Positions 21,803 through 34,461 of a stretch of DNA of 64,000 bases are shown piece by piece. The stretch is taken from assembly GCF_003597395.2 (NCBI RefSeq), contig NC_133771.1, forward strand, positions 45,966,681-46,030,680, in the 5' to 3' direction. The position numbers and the translations under genes were made by a program. The notes beneath the pieces were generated by a model. The model was not told where the DNA came from. It worked only from the letters and a program-made list of their open reading frames with translations, and did no database searches. The stretch comes from Chelonoidis abingdonii (lineage: Eukaryota > Chordata > Testudines > Testudinidae). The first letter of the stretch is position 1. The number at the start of each line of letters is the position of its first letter.

Positions 21803-22985
21803 TATGTCCCACACATCAGAAAGCACATTCTAATTACACAGGAGAAAGAGAATGTACTGGACAAGAGGTTTTATTGGTTGCTATTGAATTGCTACAGCTG
21901 GGAAAAGACCATGGGGTTAGATTCTCTCATATGTGATGGCCTCATTGTATTGGTCTATCTGTACAAAGGGTCCATTAACCATCAAGCATCTGACAATTCT
22001 TCTGGCATAGGGAATGAGGTATAGGGCCAGCCTTCCTGGATGCTGTCATCACCCTCCCTCAGCTTTGGAGTAGGAGGCTTTCCTGGGATAAATACAGCAC
22101 GACGCTGTTCCAGCAATTTCCTGGCTAGTATACTAGCCCTTTGGGGCCATAGCTAGCCGAAGCAGTTTTGACCAATCCTGAAGCTCTATTTTGTATTTCT
22201 ATTTTTTAAAGATTAATTATAAGTGGAGTGCATTGTGATGTCTCTATTTAAAGTTGCATATGTGTTTCCATTCCAAAGGTCCTTTTTCAATTGCTTGTGA
22301 CTATGAAGAGTGAGCAAAGATTGCTTAGAAAGGAAAAATAAGTACTCATTTGCTGTTATAAAAACAAAATATTCTGACCCTTTTTTTTAAGAACCATAGG
22401 GCCTCGGCAGTCTGAGGGATCAACTTGAAATTTGTCAGAGACCTAGACTGTAGATTACAGATATGCAGTTCAGTTGTCCACTGAAAATGTGTTTACATTT
22501 GGCAGGCTGATAATGGTATAAAATATGTACTTATGTATCCGCGCTGACTTTTATCATTAAATGACAGGTTTCTTACTAATGTTCTATTGGTGCAGCACTT
22601 TGGTATATATGTGTGGAATTTCTATTTTAGTGTATGAACTCCCAAGATTCCATTGTCTTTGTGCATGCATTTCAGGGGGATTATCAGTCTCTGCAGGAAT
22701 TTCTGGAATAAGAAGGCTCACTCTGTACCATTGTGAAGGTGCATATGGAATAGGCAACAGGTCCTAAGAACCCTTGCCTAAGGGCTAGCTATACCTCTCT
22801 CCTCTTTCTGGTATCTCTAATTGCACCCTCTGAGGTGTCAGGCTTCAAGCGCTCACCTGTGTAAGGGTAAACTCTTGCAATTTTCCCATTCTTAGACTAG
22901 GCTCTGGCTACAACAGCCCATTTATGCCAACTGCTCATTATCCTGTAGGCCTTACTGGGTTCAGGCACCTGCTTTATCCTCTCTG
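21803..22985. other. Unassigned stretch
   Basis: No gene or repeat end recognised in about 1.2 kb. Confidence 0.5.
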
Positions 22986-23570
22986 TGTGTGCCTGTGACC
23001 ATAGATACAATGATAATATGATAGAGGTCTATAAAATCATGACTGGTGTGGAGAAACTAAATAAGAAAGTGTTATTTACTCCTCATAATACAAGAACTAG
23101 CAGTCACCAAATGAAACTAATTGGGAGCAGGTTTTAAACAAACAAAAGGAAGTATTTCTTCACACAATGCAGTCAACCTGTGAAACTCTTTCCCAGAGAA
23201 TGTTGTGAAGGCCAAGACTATTACAGGGTTCAAAAAGGAACTAGATAAGTTCTTGGAGGGTGGGTCCATCAGTGACTATTAGACAGGATGGACAGGGATG
23301 CAAAACCATGCTCTGAAGTGTCCCTTGCCTCGCCTCTGTTTTCCAGAAGCTGGGAATGGGTGAGAGCAGATGGATTACTTGATGATTCCTCTCTGTTTAA
23401 TGGCTTGCAATCTTTGATCTTGTGGCTGTGGAGGAATGTGCTGAGACTGTCTGACATTCCAACGTATCACCTCTGTTCATTCCCTCTGAAGCACCTGGCA
23501 TTGGCCTCTGACAGAAGACAGGATAGTGGGCTAGATGCGTAATCTGATCCAGTATTGCCTTTCTTATGAC
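22986..23570 (+). mobile_element. CR1 LINE 3' end
   Basis: The sequence follows the CR1 3' region: AAGTATTTCTTCACACA, then AGGAACTAGATAAGTTC, then GGATGGACAGGGATGCAA, ending at CTTTCTTATG. A foreign block of about 77 bp (23393-23469) interrupts it between CCTCT words. No reverse transcriptase part is present. Confidence 0.8.
23393..23469. repeat. 77-bp block repeated at 24041-24124
   Basis: The block shares TTTAAT, TTGCAATCTTTG, GCTGAGACTGTCTG and CTTCCAAC-type wording with 24062-24120. CCTCT flanks it at 23388-23392 and 23470-23474, so it could be an insertion with a 5-bp duplication. Family unknown. Confidence 0.5.
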
Positions 23571-24567
23571 CACCTGCCTTTTTAAAATGCATATGTCTGT
23601 TAGCAAATGGAACAAAGCCTCTTGAGAAAATTATTTCAAAACAACAAACACCCTTTTCAAAACAACAAACAACAAAATTAGTCTCTCATGATCTTATGGT
23701 TCACTACAGGCTAAATTAAATGGGCTTTCCCCTTGAGTTACAGAAAAAGAACCAGCTCACATCCTATTTGGAAGCCAAGGAGCTTCTGAGACCCAGCCTG
23801 CTCCCAGTTGTTCTCTCTGTTTTTCCTCTTCAGGAAAGCTAGATTTTTCACAAACAAACAAACCACAACATTTGCCCTGTGTGTCTGTGTTCCCAAATTA
23901 ACATATTGCTCACTCATTTTTGTTACAGAGCTCATGTATGATGAGTTCTTTGGCTCAGACTCTTTTTTTTTTTTTTTTTTTCCCCCAGTAGGTCAGCCAG
24001 GCTGTCTAAGAACATGCCCCTGTGGTAGTTGCTCCATTGTTGGCAGTTAGACCCATTCAGCTTTAATAGTTTGCAATCTTTGGTGTTGTATGCTGAGACT
24101 GTCTGGCCTTCCAACACACCACTTCAGAAGTCCTACCATAAACCACATTTTGAGGTACAAATCAGCATTCATCAATGAATGAACCCTCATTCATTATACT
24201 GAGTGTGCATCTTTTACAGGCAATCAAGTTCTACTAGACAGAAATGGAACTTAATTTCTTGATCTCATGTGGGTTTTTTTGGTTTGTTTTTTGGGTTTTT
24301 TGTAAATCCTAGTAAATTCCATACAAAACCTATATTAAAAGAACAAGTTTGCAAAGTGAAACATTCAACAGGCAGCAAATTTCAAATGTGCGTTTGCTCT
24401 TACAAACAACTCTTCCTCCTTGATCATATATATTACAAAACACTCTTTAATTACATGATCACATTCATTTTTTTCCACACTGCTCCCATGCATAGATTAG
24501 ACATTGTATTAGTAGTGAAATTGGGTGCAGGAAATCCAAACTGCATTTGTAATTTCTACAATGTCTA
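23571..24567. other. Unassigned stretch with a T tract
   Basis: It contains a 19-nt T run (23963-23981) and the second copy of the 77-bp block. The 137-codon frame at 24269-24682 is AT-rich, runs into the retroposed repeat and has no motif. Confidence 0.5.
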
Positions 24568-24584
24568 CATAGAGGATAATGTAA

Positions 24585-24677
24585 AAGCCGCAAAGAGTCC
24601 TGTGGCACCTTATAGACTAACAGACGTTTTGGAGCATGAGCTTTTGTGGGTGAATACCCACTTCGTCAGATGCATGT
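24585..24677 (-). mobile_element. Retroposed repeat with hammerhead-like core, copy 2
   Basis: The 93-bp insert is flanked by an exact 17-bp direct repeat (24568-24584 and 24678-24694). It is the same family and orientation as 9405-9620 but more 5'-truncated. Minus strand: CTGACGA (24663-24669), identical 6-bp stem and loop (24646-24661), then AAAA instead of GAAA. Confidence 0.75.
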
Positions 24678-24716
24678 CATAGAGGATAATGTAAGAGAAT
24701 TACAATAATATGTAGT

Positions 24717-25716
24717 TGTGACACATGGCCAGCAAGAGTTAAGCATCCTTCAGGATAAATGACCAGAATTCAACCTTTAGGAACACATTGGTAGATAATA
24801 TTTCTGTTTTTGTGTGTTTACATATATATATTGTTAGAGGTTAGCAATGTAACCAAACAGTTCCTGTCTATGCTGTATTCTGTTAATTCAGAGATCAAAA
24901 GGAGATCTTAACATTTAAATGAACTGTAAATATAATGATATCACTGTATTGATTTCTCTTTGACGTTTATAGCAAATCACCTGCGAATGGTGGAAAACAG
25001 GCAATTGCCTTATGTTAAACTGTGTACTAATTACCAGTGATGCTTAGGAAATAGGTCTTCTTCAAAGTCTCTATGATTGCTTTTGTTTGCATAGCTATCA
25101 AAAGGAGGTCTGGAACTGAATAAAAAACCCTTGGATCCTGATCCTTTCTATCTCAGATCTGCTAGATGCTTTATGCAGGAGAAGCTTAAGTCTTAAGACC
25201 GAGAACTCCAGTCCCACCTGTATCACCCTGATATGAACATTGGACTGAATCTGTGGACTAATTCTAAGAACACTTTGTAACTCCAAAGTTCACCATCTCT
25301 ACTATGAAACTGATCTCAGATCTACACTCGTGTCTGTATGTATACAATCTTTTAACCAATACTCTCTCTTTTTTAATACATTTTAGTTTAGTTAATAAGA
25401 ATTGTCTGTAAGCATGTATTTGGGTAAGATCTGAAATATTAATTAGCTTGGGAGGTGATGTGCCCAATCCTTTGGGATTGATAGAACTTTCATATTTGAC
25501 TTGAGTGTCTGGGCGGAAGCCCAAGGCTGAGTTGCTATAAAGGAACCGTGTATTGGCTTCTGTGCCATCAGTAAGGTATTGTAGAAGTTGATTTGCGCTG
25601 GCTTGGTAAATCTAAGTATTGGACTATCCACCAGCTTTGGGGATTGTCTACCCCATTCTTTGCCGTTTGTCCTGATTGAGTAACCTCAATACGGCTCCCC
25701 TGGGACGCCAATCACA
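24717..25716 (+). mobile_element. Solo LTR (about 1000 bp)
   Basis: It begins TGTGACAC and ends ATCACA. Flanking 5-mers GTAGT (24712-24716) and TTAGT (25717-25721) agree at 4 of 5 positions, an aged target duplication. No coding internal region remains. I recall the wording as a turtle ERV LTR. Confidence 0.7.
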
Positions 25717-25721
25717 TTAGT

Positions 25722-26642
25722 AAATGCAGCAGGAGCCTACTCAGTGAATGGTGAAGAGAAAAATGCATATTTTACAGCTGCCTCATTCATTACTCACTAT
25801 CCAACCTGAACAGAGATCCAGTGAAAAAAACACCATCAAATGGAATTGAATGAGGTAGAGGGTCAGGAAAAATATACTGCTATACATATGCACAAAGCAG
25901 CAAAGTTAAGATTGAAAGGGAAACCTTAACATTGGCATTTATTTACTTTTGAGTGCTTACTTTGCAAGCAAGTAGTTTTTGTATGGAATGTATAATATAA
26001 GTTTTCATACATCCCACACAATTCACTCATATGTATTTAATTAAATGATTTACATAGTTTATTAAGGAATTAAAAGACATTTTAAAATTTAGGATCAATT
26101 TCAATGATTCTGTTATGGAAAAAAGAACCCATTTGGAAAGTTATGTTTTAAATATACTTAATGTCAGATAATTAATAGTTGCATTATTTTCAGCTAAAAC
26201 ATCTGTAACTTATAAGATTCATAAACTTTTCAGTTTTAAAAACCCAAGGACAAACAAATGTTTTAAACATGGCAGACACTTTAATAGAGGAAGAAGAGAG
26301 CATTTTCTCCTACACTTTTCTTCATATTTTAAACAGAGAGGTGCAAATAGTGCCTACATCCTCATTACTGTAGCTTTATTGAGGTCAATGGAGCAACACC
26401 AAGTGACACCTGCTGAGGAGTTGGCCCATTGCATTTAGTTGTTTTGAAACAGCATTTTTTAAGGATTTTAAAAGTGCTGTACTAAATCAGGGCTTTAACA
26501 CACATTAGTGTTCAAAAGAAATTGGAGTTTTGTTTTATATTTTGGGACAAATAGTTATATTTCTATAAAATACCACTAATAAAATGATTGTTTATCAATA
26601 GAATTGGCATTAGAATTTCAGATATTATGATAATTAATAAAA
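25722..26642. other. Unassigned AT-rich stretch
   Basis: Nothing recognised except a short word resembling an ancient interspersed repeat near 26385-26400. Confidence 0.5.
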
Positions 26643-26936
26643 ATGTGACATTAATGTAGTTAGATTTGTACCCTGTGAAGATCTTTAGAAGGAAAGATGC
26701 ATAAAACTACAACAGAATTACTTCTGAACATGTCATCCACAGACCCAAATTAATGGTGACACCATTTTCACAGCTAAAGGTAATTAAACAATGTAACATT
26801 AATAGAGTTAGATTTAGACCCTGTGAAGAATTTAGAAGGAAAGGTACATGAAACTACAACAGCATTACTGGTGACCATGTCACCCACAGACCTATATTAA
26901 TGGAGACACCTTTTTCACAGATAAAGGTAATTAACA
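26643..26936 (+). repeat. Tandem duplication of a 148-bp non-coding unit
   Basis: Unit 1 (26643-26790) and unit 2 (26791 to about 26936) align over their full length with scattered substitutions and small indels. Shared anchors include CCCTGTGAAGA, TTAGAAGGAAAG, AAACTACAACAG and AAAGGTAATTAA. No element ends are visible. Confidence 0.85.
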
Positions 26937-29900
26937 TGAGTTTTATCCAGTTGTATTTGCATAGAAGACTTGCCAAGAAAGCATGGAATTCAAGGTGCGA
27001 TACAATGTGCATTGATTTAGGTGGGCTTTTGCGAGGCCCTAATACAAGGCATGCAATCGTATTAATTGCTGGTGCCACTATGTTTTTTGACAAGTTCATT
27101 GGCCTTAAAGAGTAGATTAGATTTTTACCTACTGATACTTCGGTAATTTGCCTTGCTGGCCATCTATAAACCTATGTTTTATTTAGGTCCTACTCACAAA
27201 GTGTGTTTGGGGATCCCATTATGACAAGCCCAAAAGATCCACATTTAAGAGAAAAATGATTATTTTATATATACGTTTGCTCATGAATGTGGTGGTCCCA
27301 AGATGAGCAGACAAAATTTTTTGAAACTGAATATAAATGTGCTGAGTATTGATCACAGAACAAAAATATACTATACCAATGATCACATTTTACTGGTAGC
27401 CAATAAAAGAATTACCGATAGTTATTATTGAACTTTTGAAGTTTCTCTCTTTGTCTAATTAAGTTATCCCTTAAGGTCCAAGAATAACCTAACTCAGTAT
27501 AACTGATGCAGGGAACTGAATCTGGGGAATTAAGTGAAATGAACACATAAGTTGATTAGTATTTAGTGGTTATTAATTAATAGATTTTTTTCTGGGTAAT
27601 TACAAACTCTTTCCTCCTCTCACTTTGTTGTAGGGTGAATTAAAAAAACAACAACAAAAACAAAAAAAAACAAGAACAACAAAAATGAGTATAGTGAGTT
27701 TAGTCATCTATATCTCCAAGATACTTATTGAACTCAACCAAATTCTCCCTTTACCTTACATTGGTAAAATCATTCTCTTAATTCAGTGATTTTTTTTCAT
27801 GTGGGTTTATTAGACTACATAACTTGCTTTATTATACTTTTTAATGTTATATGTACTACGCAAACTTTTTCAGGTCTCAACTGACAAATCTGTCCCCATA
27901 ATATTAAATGTGCAATCACCACTGTAATCTTCTTTTAGCCCCAACTGGTAATTCACTGATGAATATACTATTTTATTATAGCCTGGGTGTTACCATTTTA
28001 CATATTATGTTATGCTTTTGAAAACAATGCATGTCTGTATAGGGTTTCCTTGCATTTTCTCACGTTGTGCAATGTTCCTGTTTGTTTTTCTGCTTTCTTC
28101 TGTTACTGACCAGCTTCCATTACCTTGAACCAATGAAAAAAACACTATTTACTGTGCACAGCAGTGTTTATGCTGATCTAAAACTCATTCACGCTAGTCG
28201 AGTGATGTCTCAACAAGGCCCTGTCCTTTCAATAAATCACTTGACAAGTCCACAAAAAGTTAAGTTGTTTTGTAAAATAGCTTCCCAGAGCAAAAGTTGC
28301 TTATCTCAGTTCCAGAAACGTCTTACTATTGCCAGCCAAATAGATGGCATCCGAAACTGAGTCAGAGCCTTCAAACAGCAAAGAATCTTTAGTGCAATAC
28401 TGTCAGTTTGTAAAGACTTTGAACTCCATGACTGCAGTGTCAAGTATTATCATTATTCATCAATCATTAGAGCTTTGTTTTATTGTCGAGTTCAATTACA
28501 GTTTTCTTGGAAGAAGCACGGTTTCTTGTGGAGTCTGCAGCCCAGAGTATAATACTTGCTAATCTTTCTGAAAGTAAGAAAAAAGAAGCAGCAGAGGCAG
28601 CAGAATTATTCCAAAGGGTGTTGTAAACTTCAAATAAGGTTTAAAGTATTCTCTAATATATTCTCAGTAAAAATATAGCATTCATAGCAAAAATCATTGG
28701 TTTGAGGAGCAGGATAAACGCTATCTGTACACAGCCCTCTCCCTCTCCTCTTTCTAATAATTAAGAAACACTACTTAGATGCTGAAGAACATTTCCAGCA
28801 ACAGAAATTACAGTTTATAAATATTTCACAAAAGAAGATGATTACACCTGATTAATTAGTTTTCAAAAGGAACATTAAAAACATTGAATAATACCTCAAA
28901 AAGAAGATCAGCAGGCAGAAATCCCTTTCATGGCTCCAACAGAACAAGCTGCCAGGGCTGCTCTCCCAAATACGCCTGTGTATTACTTTCATGCTTATGT
29001 TGCCTTTTATCAGCTCCATATTTCCCCAGAGAATATACTTATTAGATAATCCATAGAAAGTTACCACAATACAAACACTGATGATCAACAGCTTTTGGAG
29101 CCAGTCTTGCTTTGATTTATTCATTATTTTCTGAAAAGCTGCCTCCCATGCTTTCTACTGCCTTAAACTGACATCTGATATCAAGATCTATTGTTAATGT
29201 ACTTAGAAATCAGTGTGGCAAGCCCTGGTATCCCACATTCATCAGCAGCATTCACTTGTGGATATAAGATAAAAAATGCTTTTGAAAGACCTATGGTAGA
29301 AAAAGGACAGGTTAAACACCAAGATACTGTATTGTTCAAGTGACAGAGTTCCCTCTCCTTGTGTTTCTACATATAACAAGATGCATGATATTTTGTGTAA
29401 TGTGGTAACTGCTTGTTAAAAGAATTTGTTCAAGAATCTCTCTCTCTTTCTCTGTGTGTGCGCACGCGCACGAATGCATGCTTCATGTGCCTCAGCCACA
29501 AAGTTCGGTTTCTTTCCAGTAAAGGATAGAGATATCACAAGCTGGCAATGGGGATCAGATTCCTAGATAGCTATTCTGCATTAATGTAATCAACCCCACT
29601 TGTGCCAACAGCAGCTTTTTAAGCTGGGACTTTCAGAGCTAAAAGTATGTTCCTCCACCATAGACTAAAGGACTGAGAATTCTTACTGGCAAATGTAGCA
29701 AATGCATTAACCTCTTTGAACAGGCCACTATAGGCCACCTTCTCCTACTGTGGGTTACATACACACTTCCCTAATCAGTGGATATGAGAAGGATAATCAG
29801 GTAAATAAAACTACTGTTAGGGAGAGTGAGAAAAATGGAATGCTCTACATTAAATGCCTGTATTTATATATGATGTTGCTTCTCTACTGACCACACCCTC

Positions 29901-30617
29901 ATACCCCAAGCCAGTTCCCTTGGGTGAACTAATAGTGATCTCCAAGGGTGGAGAAAATGATCCTAAAAAGTGTGAGGGGGATGATTCAAGGACTATCAGT
30001 GTTTAAAAACATACAGGCAAGTTACCTTCTACATTTGTTGATTGCCAATTTGAGCATCTTCTGGCCAACTGAATCAACCAAAAGAAACAAGATAATGGCT
30101 AGATTTAACCATTTTTATTTGAACAATTGTTCTCGCATAACAATACCACTGATATTTGCTGCTAGTCTCTATATTCTCCTTTACTCTGGTTACAGAATAT
30201 TATGCTGAAATAGAATTGTCTCAACCAGTCATAGCAAGGACTTCTTCTAGTCCGCAGCTGTACTGTTATTTCTTGATTATGCAAATCACTGCACTCTGAC
30301 TGGAAGCATACTGCATAGTTATTTCTTATTACCAAGTAATGCAAATCCATGGGTTCTGATTGCTTGTTGGCATCAAAGTACTGCTACCTTACACTCAGAG
30401 CCCAACCACACCCTTTTTTGCTTTGGAGGCAAGGGAGGGTTACGGCTCCCTCCCCAGGTCCTGAGTTATTTCTAAACATTACATTATATTTATAGATAAG
30501 CTTTTGAGGGAAGCTTATCGTCTCTCTCAGCTTCAGTAGTAAACACACCTACAAGCACTGTCAGCTTTTAAAATAACTCTGAATGGGAAAAGTAAGCTTT
30601 CTGGATAATCTTTTTGT
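26937..30617. other. Unassigned AT-rich stretch
   Basis: About 3.7 kb with no gene or transposon recognised. It has an AAC/AAAC-rich tract (27642-27684) and a CT plus alternating TG/CG tract (29436-29472). It may contain conserved non-coding DNA, which cannot be told from one sequence. Confidence 0.45.
29453..29472. repeat. 20-bp strictly alternating pyrimidine-purine tract
   Basis: TG repeats pass into CG/CA repeats without a break in alternation, a sequence class prone to Z-DNA. A TC run lies directly upstream. Confidence 0.7.
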
Positions 30618-30720
30618 TCTGTGCTTGTTTGTACAGCACTTAGCACAATGGGGTCCTGGTCCATGACTAAGGCCCCAGGCCTACAGTAATACACATGATT
30701 ATTATTGTTGTTGTTTTAGC
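30618..30720 (+). repeat. Short interspersed repeat with (ATT)n tail
   Basis: Wording such as ACAGCACTTAGCACAATGG and CCATGACTAAGGCCCC ends in an ATT/GTT-rich tail. It appears to be the opposite orientation of the family at 15539-15700. Confidence 0.5.
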
Positions 30721-31483
30721 ACTTTTTCAAAGAGGAGAGAGGAAAAATGCAAGACAATGAAGGTAAACGTGTGTCAGGAGAGAGGGAATGGAGAGGAAAA
30801 GCTTTTAAAATACAATAAACAAATTTAAATTACTGATAATTGGCACAGAAGTTAATTCTTCCCAGGCTACATGTGGACAGGAGAGGAGTGAAAGTGAGAG
30901 AACAGCATAATAATGTTATCAGCCCAGGATAAGGTCCTTATTAACTGAATAATAAGTGCTTTGGACTTACATCTCCGAGTTGAATTAGCCCAAAGGTTGG
31001 GGCTTGATCATGTAGCTAATGAGCAAAACTCCCACCCATTGATTACAATGTTGCAGGATTAGGACTATAATTATTACTACGGGAACAGAATATACACTCA
31101 GTTATTGTTTACCAATGCTGCTAAACTTTAACCTCCAAATTTTAGGCCCACAAAAGCAGCTTGCGGGCGTCCATTATAGATCAATCCTAACCCCTCAAAA
31201 CAAAAGGTAGTTTGAATATTGTTATATCAATATGACATCTTGAGAAATTAGCATCCAAATCTAGGCATTTCATCCACTGAGGATAAATCTGACTTCTAGT
31301 ACATAGCAGCATCGTTCTCCAGCAGGAGTGTCCATGGATTGGCGCATGTATGGAGAAGGTCTTCCCCAGTAAGAAGGCAAAAGCCAGGTCACTGACCAAA
31401 AGAGACATCCAGGTAGAGATTAAAAAGAACTCCCTACCTTTCCCCTCTTGTCAGTCTTGTGAGCAAAGAGCCAATAACAGTAT
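30721..31483. other. Unassigned stretch
   Basis: No gene or clear repeat; a short ancient-repeat word lies near 31006-31075. Confidence 0.5.
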
Positions 31484-31990
31484 TGATAGGAACAGAAGGA
31501 ACTGCCATACTGGATAAAAGACGAGATCTATCTAATCCAGTATTCTGTCTCAGACAATACCAGTACTAGATGCGTCAGTGAAAGTTGCAAGAAATTCTGT
31601 AATGGGAAATAATGAATTTAACCTGCCCATAAGCAAAACTTTTCTTAACCCCTTCAATTAGTAGTTGGTTTATGCCATGAATTGTGAGGATTTATACCCC
31701 TTTTAAATATGTGTCCTATGTAACTGTGGATGTTCTCATTATGGTTATAAATCTCTGATCATTGTTAATCCTACCAGTCTTGGGGAAATAAATTCTACAC
31801 ATTTATTTTGTGTTAGATTTTAAAAAAGCATTTATTTTGTTTGTGTTAAATTTGTTCCCTTTTCATGTGACTGTAAATCTTTTTCTTGTATTCTGAGAGC
31901 ATAAACAGGTGCACTCAACATTCCTAATATCTTTTCAATCTCTCCTCCTCATGGAAGCCTTTCCATGTCTCTATCCTTGATTCAGGGTTG
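31484..31990 (-). mobile_element. CR1-like LINE 3' end, old
   Basis: In minus orientation it follows a CR1 3' tail (GAACTGCCATACTGGAT, then CTAATCCAGTATTCTGTCTC on the + strand), with heavy divergence towards 31990. No coding frame survives. Confidence 0.65.
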
Positions 31991-32485
31991 AATTCTCACC
32001 AGGGCAATTTGATCTACACTTAGTAGGTTGCCATGCCAACCTCCTGAACTCTAACCTTTGAAATGGGCCACAGAAAAACAGCCAAATAGCATACCAAGCT
32101 ATCTGAAATAACAGTACTGTTTTGACATTCTGGTGGTAACCCAGAGGTAAAACACTGACATATGCTTAAAATAGTGCACCAATTTCTGCAGTCACTTACA
32201 CCCTTGTAAGCCTCAAAAGGTTTGCAAACCAGTAAGTGACAACAGAATTTGGATTATATCACTTTGCCTGTACTATGGAGAGAAACCAGATCACACCCAG
32301 TGAAGTAATTTGAATCACTCATCTGACTTAGTGTCATATGATATGCATAGTTAGTACATGTGGGAAATTAAAGGTCTGTATAAAGTAACATGGAAGGGGG
32401 AATAGCTTTCTAAATTGTGTTGTAAGACTATCCCATTGTGCAATACAAAATTAAAGATATATGTACATGTGTAAAAAGAAAGGAC
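31991..32485. other. Unassigned stretch
   Basis: Nothing recognised. Confidence 0.5.
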
Positions 32486-32755
32486 TAAGGGGATGTCTAC
32501 ACTACGAAATTAGGTCAATTTTATAGAAGTCAATTTTTAGAAATTGATTTTATACAGTCGATTGTGTATGTTCCCACTAAGCACATTAAGTCAGTGGAGT
32601 GCGTTCTCACTACCGTGCCTAGCATCAACTCACAGACCAGTGTACTGTGGGAAACTATCCCACAGTTCCTGCAGTCTCAGCTGCCCATTGGAATTCTGGG
32701 TTAAGCTCCCAATGCCTGATGGGGCAAAAACATTGTTTCAGGTGGTTTTGGGTAC

Positions 32756-33940
32756 ATGTCGTCAGTCTCCCCTCCCTCTGTGAAAGCAACTGTAGACAAT
32801 CATTTCACGCCTTTTTTCCTGGATTACCCATGCAGATGCCATAGCACGGCAAGCATGCAGCCTGTTCAGATCACTGCTGCTGTTGCAAGCATTGTAAACA
32901 CCTTGCAGATTATACTGCAGTATGGGCAGAACCTGGCTAAGAGACAACAGCACGAGGACGATTGTGAGGGGGACATGGACACAGACGTACCTGAAAGCAC
33001 AAGATATGGCAATTGAGACATCGTGGTGGTAGTGGGGCTGGCTGATACAGTAGAAATCCAATTCTGGGCTCGGCAAACAAGCAGACTGGTGGGACCGCAT
33101 AGTATTGCAGGTATGGGATGATTCCCAATGGCTGTGAAATTTTCACATATGTAAAGCCACTTTCCCAGAACTCTGTGAGTTGCTTTCCCCTGCCCTGAAT
33201 TGTAGGAATACCAAGATGAGAGCTGCTCTGACAGTTGAGAAGCGAGTGGCGATAGCCCTGTGGAAGCTTGCGATGCCTGACTACTACCGGTCAGTCGGAA
33301 ATCAATTTGGAATGGCAAATCTACTGTGGGGACTGCTGTGCTTCAAGTAGCCAATGCAATCACTGACATTCTGCTATCAAGGGTAGTGACTCTGGGAAAT
33401 GTGCAGGTAATAGTGGATGGCTTTGCTGCAATGGGTTTCTCTAACTGTGGTGGAGCGATAGACGGAATGCATATACCTATCTTGGCACCAGACCACCTTG
33501 CCAAGCAGTATATACACCGCAAGGAGTACTTCTTAATGATGCTGCAAGCACTGGTGGTTCACGTGGGATAGCCGGGAAAGGCGCATGATGCTCGCATCTT
33601 TAGGAACTCCAGGCTGTTTGAGCAGCTGCAAGAAGGGACGTACTTCCCAGACCAGAAAATTACTGTTGGGGATGTTGAAATGCCAATAGTTATCCTTGGA
33701 GACCCAGCCTACCCCTTGCTCCCATTGTTCATGAAGCCATACACAAGCAGCCTAGACAGTAGTAAGGAGCAGTTCAACTGTAGGCTGAGCAAGTGCAGAA
33801 TGGTGGTAGAATGTGCCTTTGGATGTTTAGAAGTGTGCTGGCACTGTTTGCTGACTAGGTTAGACTTCAGTACAACCAATATTCCCATTTACTGCCTGCT
33901 GTGTGCTCCATAATATCTGTGAGAGTAAAGGGGAGACATT
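32756..33940 (+). pseudogene. Harbinger (DDE) transposase, broken
   Basis: The transposase cuts and pastes Harbinger elements; the vertebrate host gene HARBI1 descends from this family. The N-terminal part reads at 32756-33016 and from an ATG at 33216. A one-base loss near 33315-33320 then shifts the frame. The catalytic core reads from 33326: first Asp in G-A-I-D-G at 33461-33463, second Asp in G-D-P-A-Y-P at 33701-33703, Glu in V-V-E-C-A-F-G at 33809-33811. All three lie in one frame, interrupted only by a TAG at 33569-33571. A further shift near 33885 precedes the C-terminal H-N-I-C-E-type motif. Stop plus shifts mean no functional protein. Confidence 0.85.
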
Positions 33941-34461
33941 TATCCCCATCTCTCAATGTGGCTATTTGGGATGATCCCTTTACTCCCTCCCCCTGCCGTG
34001 TGGCTATTCTCAGGGATGATCCCTTTTAGCCAAGCACAAACAGCCCAGCATGAACAGGATCCTTTTACTGTTCCCTTACAAAATTTCCCCTATTTCAACC
34101 AAGTGACCATGAATGATATCACTCTCCTGAGGCTAACACAGAAAGATAAAGACCGAATGCTTCTTGAATGTGACCAGAACCCAGGACCATTTGCTGCCAT
34201 GCTTTGTGCTATAATGATTCCAAACTATTTGCTACTGGCTTGGCGTGGTAAAGTGTCCTACCATGAAGGATGAAATAAGGCAGCCCTCCCGAAAATCTTC
34301 TGCAAAGGCTTTCAGAGAACCTTCAGGAAAGCTTCATGGAGATGTCCCTGGAGGATTCTCACTCCATCCCCAGACATGTTAACAGACTTTTCCAGTAGCT
34401 GTACTGGCTGTGAATACATCCCAAGTCTTCAGGGTAAGTCAAACATTAAACACTGTAGCTT

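Noticed and set aside
24269..24682. 137-codon plus-strand open frame
   Set aside because: AT-rich, without motifs, and its end is supplied by the retroposed repeat inserted at 24585.
32866..33318. 150-codon minus-strand open frame
   Set aside because: Antisense shadow of the Harbinger transposase N-terminal region.
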